NCBI GenBank assembly: GCA_903924715.1
Contig: CAIYCP010000550.1
Coordinates: 1 to 9,096, forward strand
DNA from: an uncultured beta proteobacterium
Lineage (GTDB): Bacteria; Pseudomonadota; Gammaproteobacteria; Burkholderiales; Burkholderiaceae_B
Direction: 5' to 3'
Length of the DNA stretch: 9,096 nucleotides
Both the position numbers and the translations under genes were made by a program. Shown piece by piece: positions 1 through 5,723 of this stretch. The notes below the pieces were generated by a model, which was given only the letters and a program-made list of their open reading frames with translations, did not search any database and was not told where the DNA came from. The stretch's first letter is position 1, and each line of letters begins with the position of its first letter.

Positions 1-1269
1 AATGTTGACCGCACCGTCGGCTAACGCTTTGCTAATGCCGTCACGGGGCCCGGTAATGGCCGTAATCACTGCATCAGAATAGGCTTTGTGTACAGCAGGC
101 CATTGCGGAAAATAATAAGCGCCATGCGTGCGACCCGTTACATCCAGACTGACTTTCTGCAATTGGCGCATAAATGGATCTTCTGCTGAGATTTGTGGCC
201 ATAGCAACTTGTTTGGTGGTGGTGCACCCGTCTTTTTCCAAAGATTGATTTGACCCGCATCGTCAGCCATCATCGCGCCTAGCATTTCTTTTGCGAGTTG
301 CTTCTTTTCAGGAGTAATTGATTTCGGAATCGCCCAACCCCAGATATCGTTCCAGGCAAAAGGTTCTTTACGATTGGGTCCAGTTGGAAAATAGGCAATA
401 TTGATTTTTCCGGCTACTTTAGATTTTGCTGGATCGTTAAATGTTGCCCAATAGACTGAGTCTCCAACGGTAAACGCGGCATCCCCTGCCATGAAGACAG
501 CGTTTGCTTCATTACGGTCATAAGAGGGCATACCTTTTGGCAGAATCTTATGCACATTCAGCGCATCCCACCAAAATTCAGTGACTTGCTTCATACAGTT
601 GTCTGTCATTGCGGACTTCCAGTCTGCCGCTGCAAGGGCTGCATTGTCACGATTAAAGATCGGGTAGAACACATCGCAACTATTGGCCCACATCGACCAG
701 AACCACGAGAACCATGTGTTGTTCATTGACATGCCGCCGACATAGCCAAATTTCACTTTGCCATCAGCCTGAAGTTTTTTACTGATTGCAACCATCTCGT
801 CCCAAGTCTTGGGAACCTCAGCTTCACTCATCAGATCGCTACGGTAGTAAAACACCCCGAAAGTATGTCCCATCGGCACGACCGTATTTTGGCCCTTATC
901 ATTATTAAAAATAAAGCCTTCCATTGCGGTCTTATCCGCATTAGCGATATTTTTTACATCATCGGTTGGCTCAAGCAGATGCGCCCACAGTTGGCCCCAA
1001 TCATCGTTATGCCAAATCACATCGTATTGATTGGAGTTCGAGGTCAGCGAGGCCGTCATTTTTTCTACATAAACACCATAACTATTTGGCACCTTGATAA
1101 TTTTGACGTTATTCGCTTTACCCCATTTCTCCATCATTGCGATCGAAGCGTCTTGAATGGGATTGGGCTGATAGCCAATTCGTAACTCTCGAGGCGCTTG
1201 GGCAAAGGCACACATGGCTTGAGCACTGATTACGCTTGCCAGCAAAACTTTTACAAGATTTTTATACAT
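1..1269 (-). CDS. CUT1-type ABC transporter extracellular solute-binding protein (C-terminus cut by window edge)
   Basis: This is the binding subunit of an ABC importer, expected to capture a solute in the periplasm and deliver it to the two permeases encoded just upstream. The frame is open from an ATG at 1269-1267 to the window edge, giving 423 codons with no stop, so only a few residues are probably missing (family members are commonly 410-450 aa). Residues 1-23 form a Sec signal peptide: Lys at 4 and 7, a hydrophobic core, and an AFA/QA cleavage site. The Cys at 20 does not sit in a lipobox. The mature part reads like a family 1 binding protein, with an early YDVIWHNDDWG segment and a WNDIWGWAIPKS segment near residue 325. 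A GGAGA ribosome site lies 5 nt before the ATG. It is the third gene of a leftward operon, 87 bp after the second permease. The ligand is unknown; a sugar, polyol or glycerol-phosphate-like compound is the family default. Confidence 0.9.
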   Translation of the reverse strand, partial: MYKNLVKVLLASVISAQAMCAFAQAPRELRIGYQPNPIQDASIAMMEKWGKANNVKIIKVPNSYGVYVEKMTASLTSNSNQYDVIWHNDDWGQLWAHLLEPTDDVKNIANADKTAMEGFIFNNDKGQNTVVPMGHTFGVFYYRSDLMSEAEVPKTWDEMVAISKKLQADGKVKFGYVGGMSMNNTWFSWFWSMWANSCDVFYPIFNRDNAALAAADWKSAMTDNCMKQVTEFWWDALNVHKILPKGMPSYDRNEANAVFMAGDAAFTVGDSVYWATFNDPAKSKVAGKINIAYFPTGPNRKEPFAWNDIWGWAIPKSITPEKKQLAKEMLGAMMADDAGQINLWKKTGAPPPNKLLWPQISAEDPFMRQLQKVSLDVTGRTHGAYYFPQWPAVHKAYSDAVITAITGPRDGISKALADGAVNI

Positions 1270-1273
1270 TGTT

Positions 1274-1279
1274 GTCTCC
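1274..1279 (-). promoter_or_regulatory. Ribosome binding site of the left solute-binding protein
   Basis: On the minus strand TGGAGA (GGAGA core at 1279-1275) precedes the ATG at 1269 by 5 nt. It supports this ATG as the true start, in agreement with the well-formed signal peptide that follows it. Confidence 0.6.
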
Positions 1280-1295
1280 ATCGTGTTGAGTACGT

Positions 1296-1314
1296 CGATT
1301 CTTGTGATGAATCG
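1296..1314 (-). other. Small intercistronic inverted repeat before the left binding-protein gene
   Basis: The arms CGATTC (1296-1301) and GAATCG (1309-1314) are perfect 6-bp complements around a 7-nt loop. It lies in the 87-bp gap between the second permease and the binding protein. No U-run follows it, so it is more likely an mRNA-processing or stabilising hairpin than a terminator. A 6-bp stem is weak and may be chance. Confidence 0.3.
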
Positions 1315-1356
1315 CGAGAGAATTCTGAATGCGTGAATATCCTACTGTTGAGGGGG

Positions 1357-2169
1357 TTACATCTTTAAACCTTTCAATACATATTTCTGACCAAACAACG
1401 TTAAAACAAAAGCGGGTACTAAAGCGAGGACTGCCGTCGCCGCCATGAGATTCCATTCGATACCCATTTCGCTGACAAATTGCGCCATCACAACAGTCGC
1501 CATCGGCACGCGCTCACCGGTCAAAATTAGAGCGAAGAGAAATTCGTTCCAGGTGAAGAGCCAGCAAAGCACGCCAAGCGCAGAATTTGCAGGCAGCGCC
1601 GAAGGCAAAGCGACTCTAAAAAAGGCACCCCAGCGCGTGCAGCCGTCGATGAGTGCGGCATATTCCATTGAAGGATCTATTCCATCAAAAAAGCCTTTCA
1701 TCAGCCAGGAAAAAAAACAGATGTGTACGGCAATATGCGGGAGTAATAAACCCACATAGGTGTCATACACACCATATTTTTGTGTCACAAAATAAAGAGG
1801 CAGCACCCAAGAGATATAAGGTACGCAGCGAAAAACATAAATGAGACCAAACCACGAGCTTGAAACCCTGCCTTTAAATCTAGAGAGCATGTATCCACTG
1901 CAGACCGTCACGAGTAAAGAAAAGAACGTTGACAGGGTCGCGATGACTGCGCTGTTGATAAACGACTCGACCACACGTTCGTTTTCAAAAACAGTCGCGA
2001 AATTTTCAAACGTGAAATTCAAACCTTTGTGCACGTAGTACATATCTGCCGGTGGGCGAAGCGATGTCAAGATCAGCCACAGCACCGGAAAGGCAAATAG
2101 AAAGCAGACGAGCATCAACGCTGCGTAGACAGGGATACCAAACAGAAATGGTTTATGAAACTGTCTCAT
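1357..2169 (-). CDS. CUT1-type ABC transporter permease, MalG/UgpE-like
   Basis: This inner-membrane subunit forms one half of the translocation channel of the left importer. The 270 aa are normal for MalG-type permeases. A hydrophobic segment spans about residues 10-35, followed by the periplasmic start typical of the family (LTSLRPPADMYYV) and further membrane spans to the C-terminus. The cytoplasmic EAA loop that docks on the ATPase is at about 165-190 and reads EYAALIDG, so the usual Glu directly before Ala-Ala (positions 171-172) is Tyr170; Asp175 and Gly176 of the loop are kept. The protein ends KYVLKGLKM, a usual MalG-type ending. Its ATG overlaps the TGA of the upstream permease gene in an ATGA, so the two are probably translationally coupled. 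There is no strong ribosome site of its own. Family assignment is secure; the substrate is not visible. Confidence 0.95.
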   Translation of the reverse strand: MRQFHKPFLFGIPVYAALMLVCFLFAFPVLWLILTSLRPPADMYYVHKGLNFTFENFATVFENERVVESFINSAVIATLSTFFSLLVTVCSGYMLSRFKGRVSSSWFGLIYVFRCVPYISWVLPLYFVTQKYGVYDTYVGLLLPHIAVHICFFSWLMKGFFDGIDPSMEYAALIDGCTRWGAFFRVALPSALPANSALGVLCWLFTWNEFLFALILTGERVPMATVVMAQFVSEMGIEWNLMAATAVLALVPAFVLTLFGQKYVLKGLKM

Positions 2170-3071
2170 GCTTTGGTGTCTACCATTCTGTTAAGTATTT
2201 TAAAAAGTAGAAGTCCAAAGACAAGAATAATCACGGCACCGATCATCGCTGCAGCGGAGCCGCGACCAAAGTTCAGATTCTGAAAGGCAATGACATAAGC
2301 GTATAGACTAAAAATTTCTGTACCTCTGCCTGGTCCGCCACCTGTGAGCGTCCATACAATATCGAAGGTCCTGAACGCGTCAATCGCCCGAATCACCACG
2401 CAGACCACGATGACCGGACGAAGCATCGGTAAAGTGATGTACCAAAAAGTTCGCCAGCGACTCGTGCCATCGATTTCAGCAGCCTCGAAGGGCTCTTTGG
2501 GAAAGCTTTGCAAAGCGGCCAGCAGCAAAATAGTGAACCAAGGCGTCCAGAGCCAGATGTCCGTGAATAAAATCACACCAAACGCTAGAAACCTCTGCGT
2601 GAACCAAGAGATGGTCTCTAGCCCTAAACCTTCCAGTACGACATTCACAATGCCAAACTGATCATTAAACATCCAGCGCATCATGATGGCTGCAATAACG
2701 GGAGCCACCATGAGCGGCATGAGCAGTACAGTCTGAATAAATTTTTGGCCATGGACCTTACGATTGAGCAGGAGTGCGAGCAGCAAACCCAACACCAAAG
2801 ACATACTGACGCTACCAAACATGAAAACAAAGGTATTGGGCAGTACTGTGTTGATAAAAACAGTATCTTGGAATATGCCGATGTAGTGCTTGAGCCCAAT
2901 CCATGTTTCTTTCGGGTTGTAGAGTGCCCAGTCTCTAAAACTAACGTTGAGCCCGATGCCGATTGGTACGATCTGAAACAGGATGAGTAGCAACGCTGCT
3001 GGCGCCATGAGCAACAACATGAATCGCTCGCGTTCGCCGAAGATGAAGTTCTTTTTGATTGGGACAGACAT
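2166..3071 (-). CDS. CUT1-type ABC transporter permease, MalF/UgpA-like
   Basis: This is the other channel subunit of the left importer and the first gene of the leftward operon. The 301 aa match the short UgpA type, which lacks the large periplasmic insert of enterobacterial MalF. After a short basic N-terminus there is a hydrophobic span at about 18-42, the segment GLNVSFRDWALYNPKETWIGL, then further spans. The EAA loop (FEAAEIDGTSRWRTFWYITLP, from about residue 195 to 215) has a canonical Glu196-Ala-Ala, Asp201 and Gly202. LTGGGPGRGTEIFSLYAY is a hallmark of UgpA-like permeases. The start is fixed by an in-frame TAA immediately before the ATG at 3071; the ribosome site is poor. A shorter start at Met18 is possible but has no better signal. 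The downstream permease starts inside its stop codon. Confidence 0.95.
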   Translation of the reverse strand: MSVPIKKNFIFGERERFMLLLMAPAALLLILFQIVPIGIGLNVSFRDWALYNPKETWIGLKHYIGIFQDTVFINTVLPNTFVFMFGSVSMSLVLGLLLALLLNRKVHGQKFIQTVLLMPLMVAPVIAAIMMRWMFNDQFGIVNVVLEGLGLETISWFTQRFLAFGVILFTDIWLWTPWFTILLLAALQSFPKEPFEAAEIDGTSRWRTFWYITLPMLRPVIVVCVVIRAIDAFRTFDIVWTLTGGGPGRGTEIFSLYAYVIAFQNLNFGRGSAAAMIGAVIILVFGLLLFKILNRMVDTKA

Positions 3072-3128
3072 TTAAACGAAATCACATCAATAGTGTGAAG
3101 AAAAGCGGGCTAGCTTCTCAGTGAATTC

Positions 3129-3157
3129 AAGTTAAGTGTTATGTGATCCAGTGTCAA
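3129..3157 (-). promoter_or_regulatory. Putative sigma70-type promoter of the left ABC operon
   Basis: On the minus strand a perfect TTGACA (3157-3152) is followed after exactly 17 bp by TAACTT (3134-3129), a mediocre -10 matching 3 of 6 consensus positions. The 20 bp upstream of the -35 are almost all A/T with AATTGAATTGAATT repeats, resembling an UP element. The predicted start near 3122 leaves a leader of about 50 nt before the first permease ATG. The strong -35 and correct spacing support it; the -10 is the weak part. Confidence 0.5.
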
Positions 3158-3179
3158 TTTAATTCAATTCAATTTGAGA

Positions 3180-3193
3180 TAGGGATATCCCTA
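3180..3193. repeat. 14-bp perfect palindrome TAGGGATATCCCTA
   Basis: The sequence is its own reverse complement over 14 bp with no spacer. It sits just upstream of the left operon promoter and a few bases after the stop codon of the broken Bug gene. It could be a regulator site or a chance palindrome; no second copy was noticed in the window. Confidence 0.35.
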
Positions 3194-3198
3194 GCTAC

Positions 3199-3522
3199 TC
3201 ATTCTGCAGCTTTAATCCCTGCGGCTTTAATAATTTTTCCAAACAACTCGTAATCAGCCTTATAGCGCTTAGCCATTTCCTCAGGCGTGCTGGCGATAAT
3301 GCTGTAGCCACTCGCACGCAGTTTCTTAGCTATCTCGGGATCTGCTAGGGCTTTCAATAAGTCTTCATTTAATTTAGTGACTGTTGCCGCGGGTGTCTTA
3401 CTGGCAGTTGTCAACCCCCACCAAATTGACTGATTGAGTTCTTTAAAACCACGTTCTACGAAGGTCGGCACCTCTGGCAAGACGGGCGAGCGTTCAGTTG
3501 CAACTGACCTGCCCTGAAATTT
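3199..3522 (-). pseudogene. Truncated Bug/TctC-family periplasmic binding protein (C-terminal third only)
   Basis: The translated remnant carries the C-terminal signature of Bug proteins, the binding subunits associated with tripartite tricarboxylate transporters: RSPVLPEVPTFVERGF, then WWGL, then TPAATVTKLNEDLLKALADP, then a TPEEM motif and a terminal KAAGIK. Complete members are about 320-330 aa; here about 107 residues remain before the TGA at 3199-3201. Family-like sequence continues upstream of the TTG at 3480 (KFQGRSVATERSPV), showing that this TTG is not a real start, and then meets an in-frame TGA at 3525-3523. The signal peptide and the N-terminal domain are absent, and no recognisable Bug sequence was found upstream in any frame. 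It has no neighbouring tctA/tctB-like genes. It is very probably a dead fragment left by a rearrangement at this junction. Confidence 0.85.
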
Positions 3523-3655
3523 TCAGACCACGCGAAATCAAAGACCGAGTCCGCTCTTCTTACGCGTTCATTAATCCTGCCACACAAAAGCTGATACACC
3601 GATATTTAGAAGGAATAACTCCTTGAAATCCTAATGGTTTTATTTGGTTGTCTGC
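3523..3655. other. Unassigned junction sequence between the Bug fragment and the tRNA fragment
   Basis: No gene can be supported here. One plus-strand frame is open from 3447 to a TGA at 3624-3626, and its last part (FINPATQKLIHRYLEGITP) looks protein-like, as if it were the C-terminus of a lost gene. It has no start, overlaps the Bug remnant on the other strand and could not be assigned to a family. A minus-strand frame through the same stretch is also open but equally unconvincing. Confidence 0.4.
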
Positions 3656-3700
3656 TCTCATAATCCGTTGGTGCCGTGTTCGACTCACGGGGGGGCACCA
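3656..3700 (+). other. 3' fragment of a tRNA-Met(CAT)-like gene; probable integration (att) site scar
   Basis: The stretch starts at an anticodon loop CTCATAA (3656-3662, anticodon CAT) and continues as the 3' half of a tRNA. A variable region TGGTG is followed by a perfect 5-bp T stem CCGTG (3674-3678) / CACGG (3686-3690) around the 7-nt loop TTCGACT, then the acceptor strand ending GCACCA at 3700. The 5' half is missing: bases before 3656 do not pair with the anticodon stem or the acceptor strand, and no convincing D arm is present. The acceptor strand seems one base short, so it is not a working tRNA. Similarity starting at the anticodon loop and running to CCA is the usual extent of the core duplicated by tRNA-targeting tyrosine integrases. 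The intact tRNA would be expected at the other end of the island. Confidence 0.6.
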
Positions 3701-3704
3701 GTAT

Positions 3705-3736
3705 CAAAGCGGCTCACAGCGATGTGGGCCGTTTTG
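3705..3736 (+). terminator. Rho-independent terminator following the tRNA fragment
   Basis: A 14-bp stem (3705-3718 with 3723-3736, two G-T wobbles) closes a GCGA tetraloop of the GNRA class (3719-3722). The GC-rich core is CGGCTCACA/TGTGGGCCG; an AAA run lies on the 5' side and TTTT on the 3' side. It begins 5 nt after the CCA end, where a tRNA terminator would be, so it probably belonged to the original tRNA gene. It also insulates the downstream monooxygenase gene from readthrough. Confidence 0.7.
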
Positions 3737-3896
3737 CTGTCACCAACGGCAAACCCACTTGTTGTGTGAATAGTCGTCTCAACCGCTTTTCCACGCCGCG
3801 TTGAGGGCATGCTTTCGGCTTTTCAGCTCAAGTTCAATGCAATGGTGGTAAATTTTCTTAAATCACTCAAATCCAATCAAACAAAAATAAGCCAAG
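3737..3896. other. Leader region of the monooxygenase gene; no gene seen
   Basis: The 160 bp between the terminator and the monooxygenase ATG carry no credible coding frame. A promoter is expected here, since the hairpin upstream should block readthrough, but no well-spaced -35/-10 pair could be chosen with confidence. The last 60 bp are A/T-rich. Confidence 0.4.
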
Positions 3897-5531
3897 ATGA
3901 ATCCAAACCACTCAACAAATAATGGCACCGCACCCACCCAGAAACTAGACGTGATCATTATCGGGGCCGGATTAGGCGGCATGTATCAACTGTTTCGTGT
4001 GCGAGAGCTTGGCATGTCGGTACGTGTCATTGAGGCGGGTGGCGATGTCGGGGGTACCTGGTATTGGAATCGTTACCCGGGCGCGCGCTTTGATTCTGAA
4101 AGCTATAGCTACGGTTACTCTTTTTCGAAAGAATTGCTTCAAGAGTGGGAGTGGAGTGAGCATTTTGCACCGCAACCCGAAACTCTGCGCTACGCCGGTT
4201 TCGTTGCTGATAAATTCAAGTTGCGCCAAGACATTCTTTTCAATCGCAAGCTGGTCAGTGCCGAATGGAACGAAACATCAAGGGATTGGCACTTAACGTT
4301 AGATACCGGTGAGAAAATGGTTGCGCAGTTTCTCATCACCGCGATTGGGCCGTTGTCTGTGCCGACCTTGCCAAATATTGCAGGTGTCAAAGACTATACC
4401 GGCATCGCTTGCCACACGGCAAACTGGCCGCACGAACCCGTCAGCTTTGCAGGCAAACGCGTCGCGGTATTAGGAACCGGCGCAACCGGCATCCAAACCA
4501 TTCAAGAGGTTGCCAAAACGGCTGGGCATCTTACCGTTTTTCAGCGGACAGCAAACTGGAGCGCGCCTTTACACAACGGCCTCATTACAGACGAACAGCA
4601 ACGCACGATCAAGGCTACATATTCAGATATCTTTAAGCGTTGTCACGAAAATGTTTCTGGCTTTCTTCACAATCCTGATCCGCGTCGTGGTGTTGATGTG
4701 TCAGAGCAAGAGCGTAAAGAGCTCTGGGAGAAACTCTACAAAGAACGCGGGTTTTCTGTTTCGGTTGGCAATTTTCGCGATCTCTTAACAAGTCCGCAAA
4801 CCAATGCCTGGATGTCTGAGTTTATTGCCGACAAAATTCGCGAGCGGGTCAAAGACCCTGTCACTGCCGAAAGACTCATCCCTAAAAACCATGGTTTCGG
4901 AACACGTCGTCTGCCTCTTGAGAGTGGCTACTTCGAGGCTTATAACCAGCCTAATGTTGAACTGGTTGATCTACGCGAGACCCCAATCGAGCGGATCACC
5001 GCAACGGGGATCAAAACGACAGAGCGTGAGTTTGAGTTTGATATGATCATCTACGCGACAGGCTTCGATGCACTGACCGGAGCCTACGATCAGATCGACC
5101 TTCGTGGGATAGGAGGCCAGTCGCTTAAAGAGCAATGGGCCGCAGGTGCCAAAACCTTTCATGGCTTTCAAAATGCAGGATTTCCGAATTTGCTGATGAT
5201 ACTGGGGCCAATGGGCGCCTTGGGCAACATTCCACGCAGCCTTGAATACAACGTCGAGTGGGTCTCGCAACTACTCGCCTACATGAAAAGCAAAAAACTC
5301 TCGCGCGTAGAAGCGAGTGCCGAAAGCGTAGAAGCATGGATGGACGTCGTCAAAGCCGCCTCGGTTGGTCTCTTAGCCAATGACGTTGACTCGTGGATGA
5401 CCGGTGTGAATAAGAACGTCGAGGGCAAGTCGGTGCGTGTGCTCGCACGTTATGCTGGCACAGGCCCAGAGTTTCGCGCACGCTGCGATGCGGTGGCCGC
5501 GGGTGGTTATGCTGAACTTGATATTACTTAG
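3897..5531 (+). CDS. Type I Baeyer-Villiger monooxygenase (FAD- and NADPH-dependent)
   Basis: Enzymes of this class insert one oxygen atom of O2 beside a ketone carbonyl to give an ester or lactone, using FAD and NADPH in the cytoplasm. The 544 aa are full length. The FAD Rossmann motif GAGLGG is at 23-28 with Glu46 closing the second strand. The first fingerprint runs GGTWYWNRYPGARFD (52-66), including Asp66. The second family fingerprint, consensus FxGxxxHxxxWP, is at 167-178 as YTGIACHTANWP, with Tyr for Phe. The NADP motif GTGATG is at 193-198, followed by the phosphate-reading Arg217-Thr218 (FQRT). The catalytic Arg is Arg338 in FGTRRLPLESGYFE, and ATGFDALTGA follows at 387-396. The loop GPMGALGNIPR (437-447) appears to lack the two-residue bulge of phenylacetone monooxygenase, as in cyclohexanone monooxygenase (comparison from memory). 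An in-frame TAA at 3888 fixes the ATG; its ribosome site is weak. It is flanked by two ABC importers. The substrate is unknown. Confidence 0.95.
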   Translation: MNPNHSTNNGTAPTQKLDVIIIGAGLGGMYQLFRVRELGMSVRVIEAGGDVGGTWYWNRYPGARFDSESYSYGYSFSKELLQEWEWSEHFAPQPETLRYAGFVADKFKLRQDILFNRKLVSAEWNETSRDWHLTLDTGEKMVAQFLITAIGPLSVPTLPNIAGVKDYTGIACHTANWPHEPVSFAGKRVAVLGTGATGIQTIQEVAKTAGHLTVFQRTANWSAPLHNGLITDEQQRTIKATYSDIFKRCHENVSGFLHNPDPRRGVDVSEQERKELWEKLYKERGFSVSVGNFRDLLTSPQTNAWMSEFIADKIRERVKDPVTAERLIPKNHGFGTRRLPLESGYFEAYNQPNVELVDLRETPIERITATGIKTTEREFEFDMIIYATGFDALTGAYDQIDLRGIGGQSLKEQWAAGAKTFHGFQNAGFPNLLMILGPMGALGNIPRSLEYNVEWVSQLLAYMKSKKLSRVEASAESVEAWMDVVKAASVGLLANDVDSWMTGVNKNVEGKSVRVLARYAGTGPEFRARCDAVAAGGYAELDIT

Positions 5532-5604
5532 CCTAAACTTTTATAGCGTTTCTTATGGATAACCCTTAGCACAAATTCTGAGCATCGGTATTACGATAGA
5601 ACTG

Positions 5605-5618
5605 TTGATATAGATCAA
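5605..5618. promoter_or_regulatory. FNR/ANR-family box, exact match to TTGAT-N4-ATCAA
   Basis: TTGATATAGATCAA matches the FNR consensus at all ten fixed positions, and the symmetry extends one further base pair on each side (GTTGAT...ATCAAC). It lies 106-119 bp upstream of the binding-protein start. If it acts at the usual activating position (centre at -41.5), transcription would begin near 5653, and an A/T-rich segment TATTTAAAT at 5639-5647 lies where a -10 element should be. That would leave a leader of about 70 nt before the ATT start. The match is direct observation; activation under low oxygen, or nitric oxide sensing by a DNR-like relative, is inference. Confidence 0.6.
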
Positions 5619-5638
5619 CCGCAGGTCGGGCTTAAAAC

Positions 5639-5647
5639 TATTTAAAT
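5639..5647 (+). promoter_or_regulatory. Possible -10 region of the right ABC operon
   Basis: TATTTAAAT is placed about 31 bp after the centre of the FNR-type box, the geometry of class II FNR-activated promoters. There is no good -35, which is normal for such promoters. Assignment depends on the box being real. Confidence 0.35.
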
Positions 5648-5710
5648 AAATGAGCTTTGATTTTTGTGCAGTGTTGTAACGGCATCAAGCTCGTTCGTTT
5701 TCCCACTATC

Positions 5711-5715
5711 AGGAG
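5711..5715 (+). promoter_or_regulatory. Ribosome binding site AGGAG that points to an ATT start codon
   Basis: A perfect AGGAG is followed by 8 nt (ACACACTC) and then ATT at 5724-5726, in frame with the twin-arginine signal. No ATG, GTG or in-frame TTG lies at a usable distance; the TTG at 5725 is out of frame and reaches a stop two codons later. The site therefore decides the start of the next gene. Confidence 0.65.
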
Positions 5716-5723
5716 ACACACTC

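Larger units (their letters stand above)
5532..5723. other. Intergenic region carrying the control signals of the right ABC operon
   Basis: No gene is seen in this 192-bp gap. It lacks a clear terminator for the monooxygenase, so some readthrough into the transporter operon is possible. It contains the FNR-type box, an A/T-rich -10 region and the ribosome site listed separately. Confidence 0.6.

Noticed and set aside
865..1185. 106-codon plus-strand open frame
   Set aside because: It lies antisense inside the left binding-protein gene, has no family resemblance and no ribosome site.
2681..3085. 134-codon minus-strand open frame
   Set aside because: It is an alternate frame of the MalF-like permease gene, with Ser/Cys-rich unpatterned composition.
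3082..3098. TCACA-N7-TGTGA inverted repeat resembling a CRP site
   Set aside because: The half-sites are in the wrong orientation and spacing for CRP (TGTGA-N6-TCACA); a 5-bp match here may be chance.
3478..3480. TTG at 3480 as start of a 93-aa protein
   Set aside because: Bug-family sequence continues in the same frame upstream of it, so it is an internal codon of a broken gene.
3626..3700. Complete functional tRNA-Met gene
   Set aside because: The 5' acceptor strand, D arm and 5' side of the anticodon stem cannot be found, and the 3' acceptor strand seems one base short.
5664..5723. Upstream TTG at 5664 as start of the right binding protein (471 aa)
   Set aside because: It has no ribosome site, would add 20 residues before a Tat signal that is already complete, and its codons overlap the likely leader and the AGGAG site.
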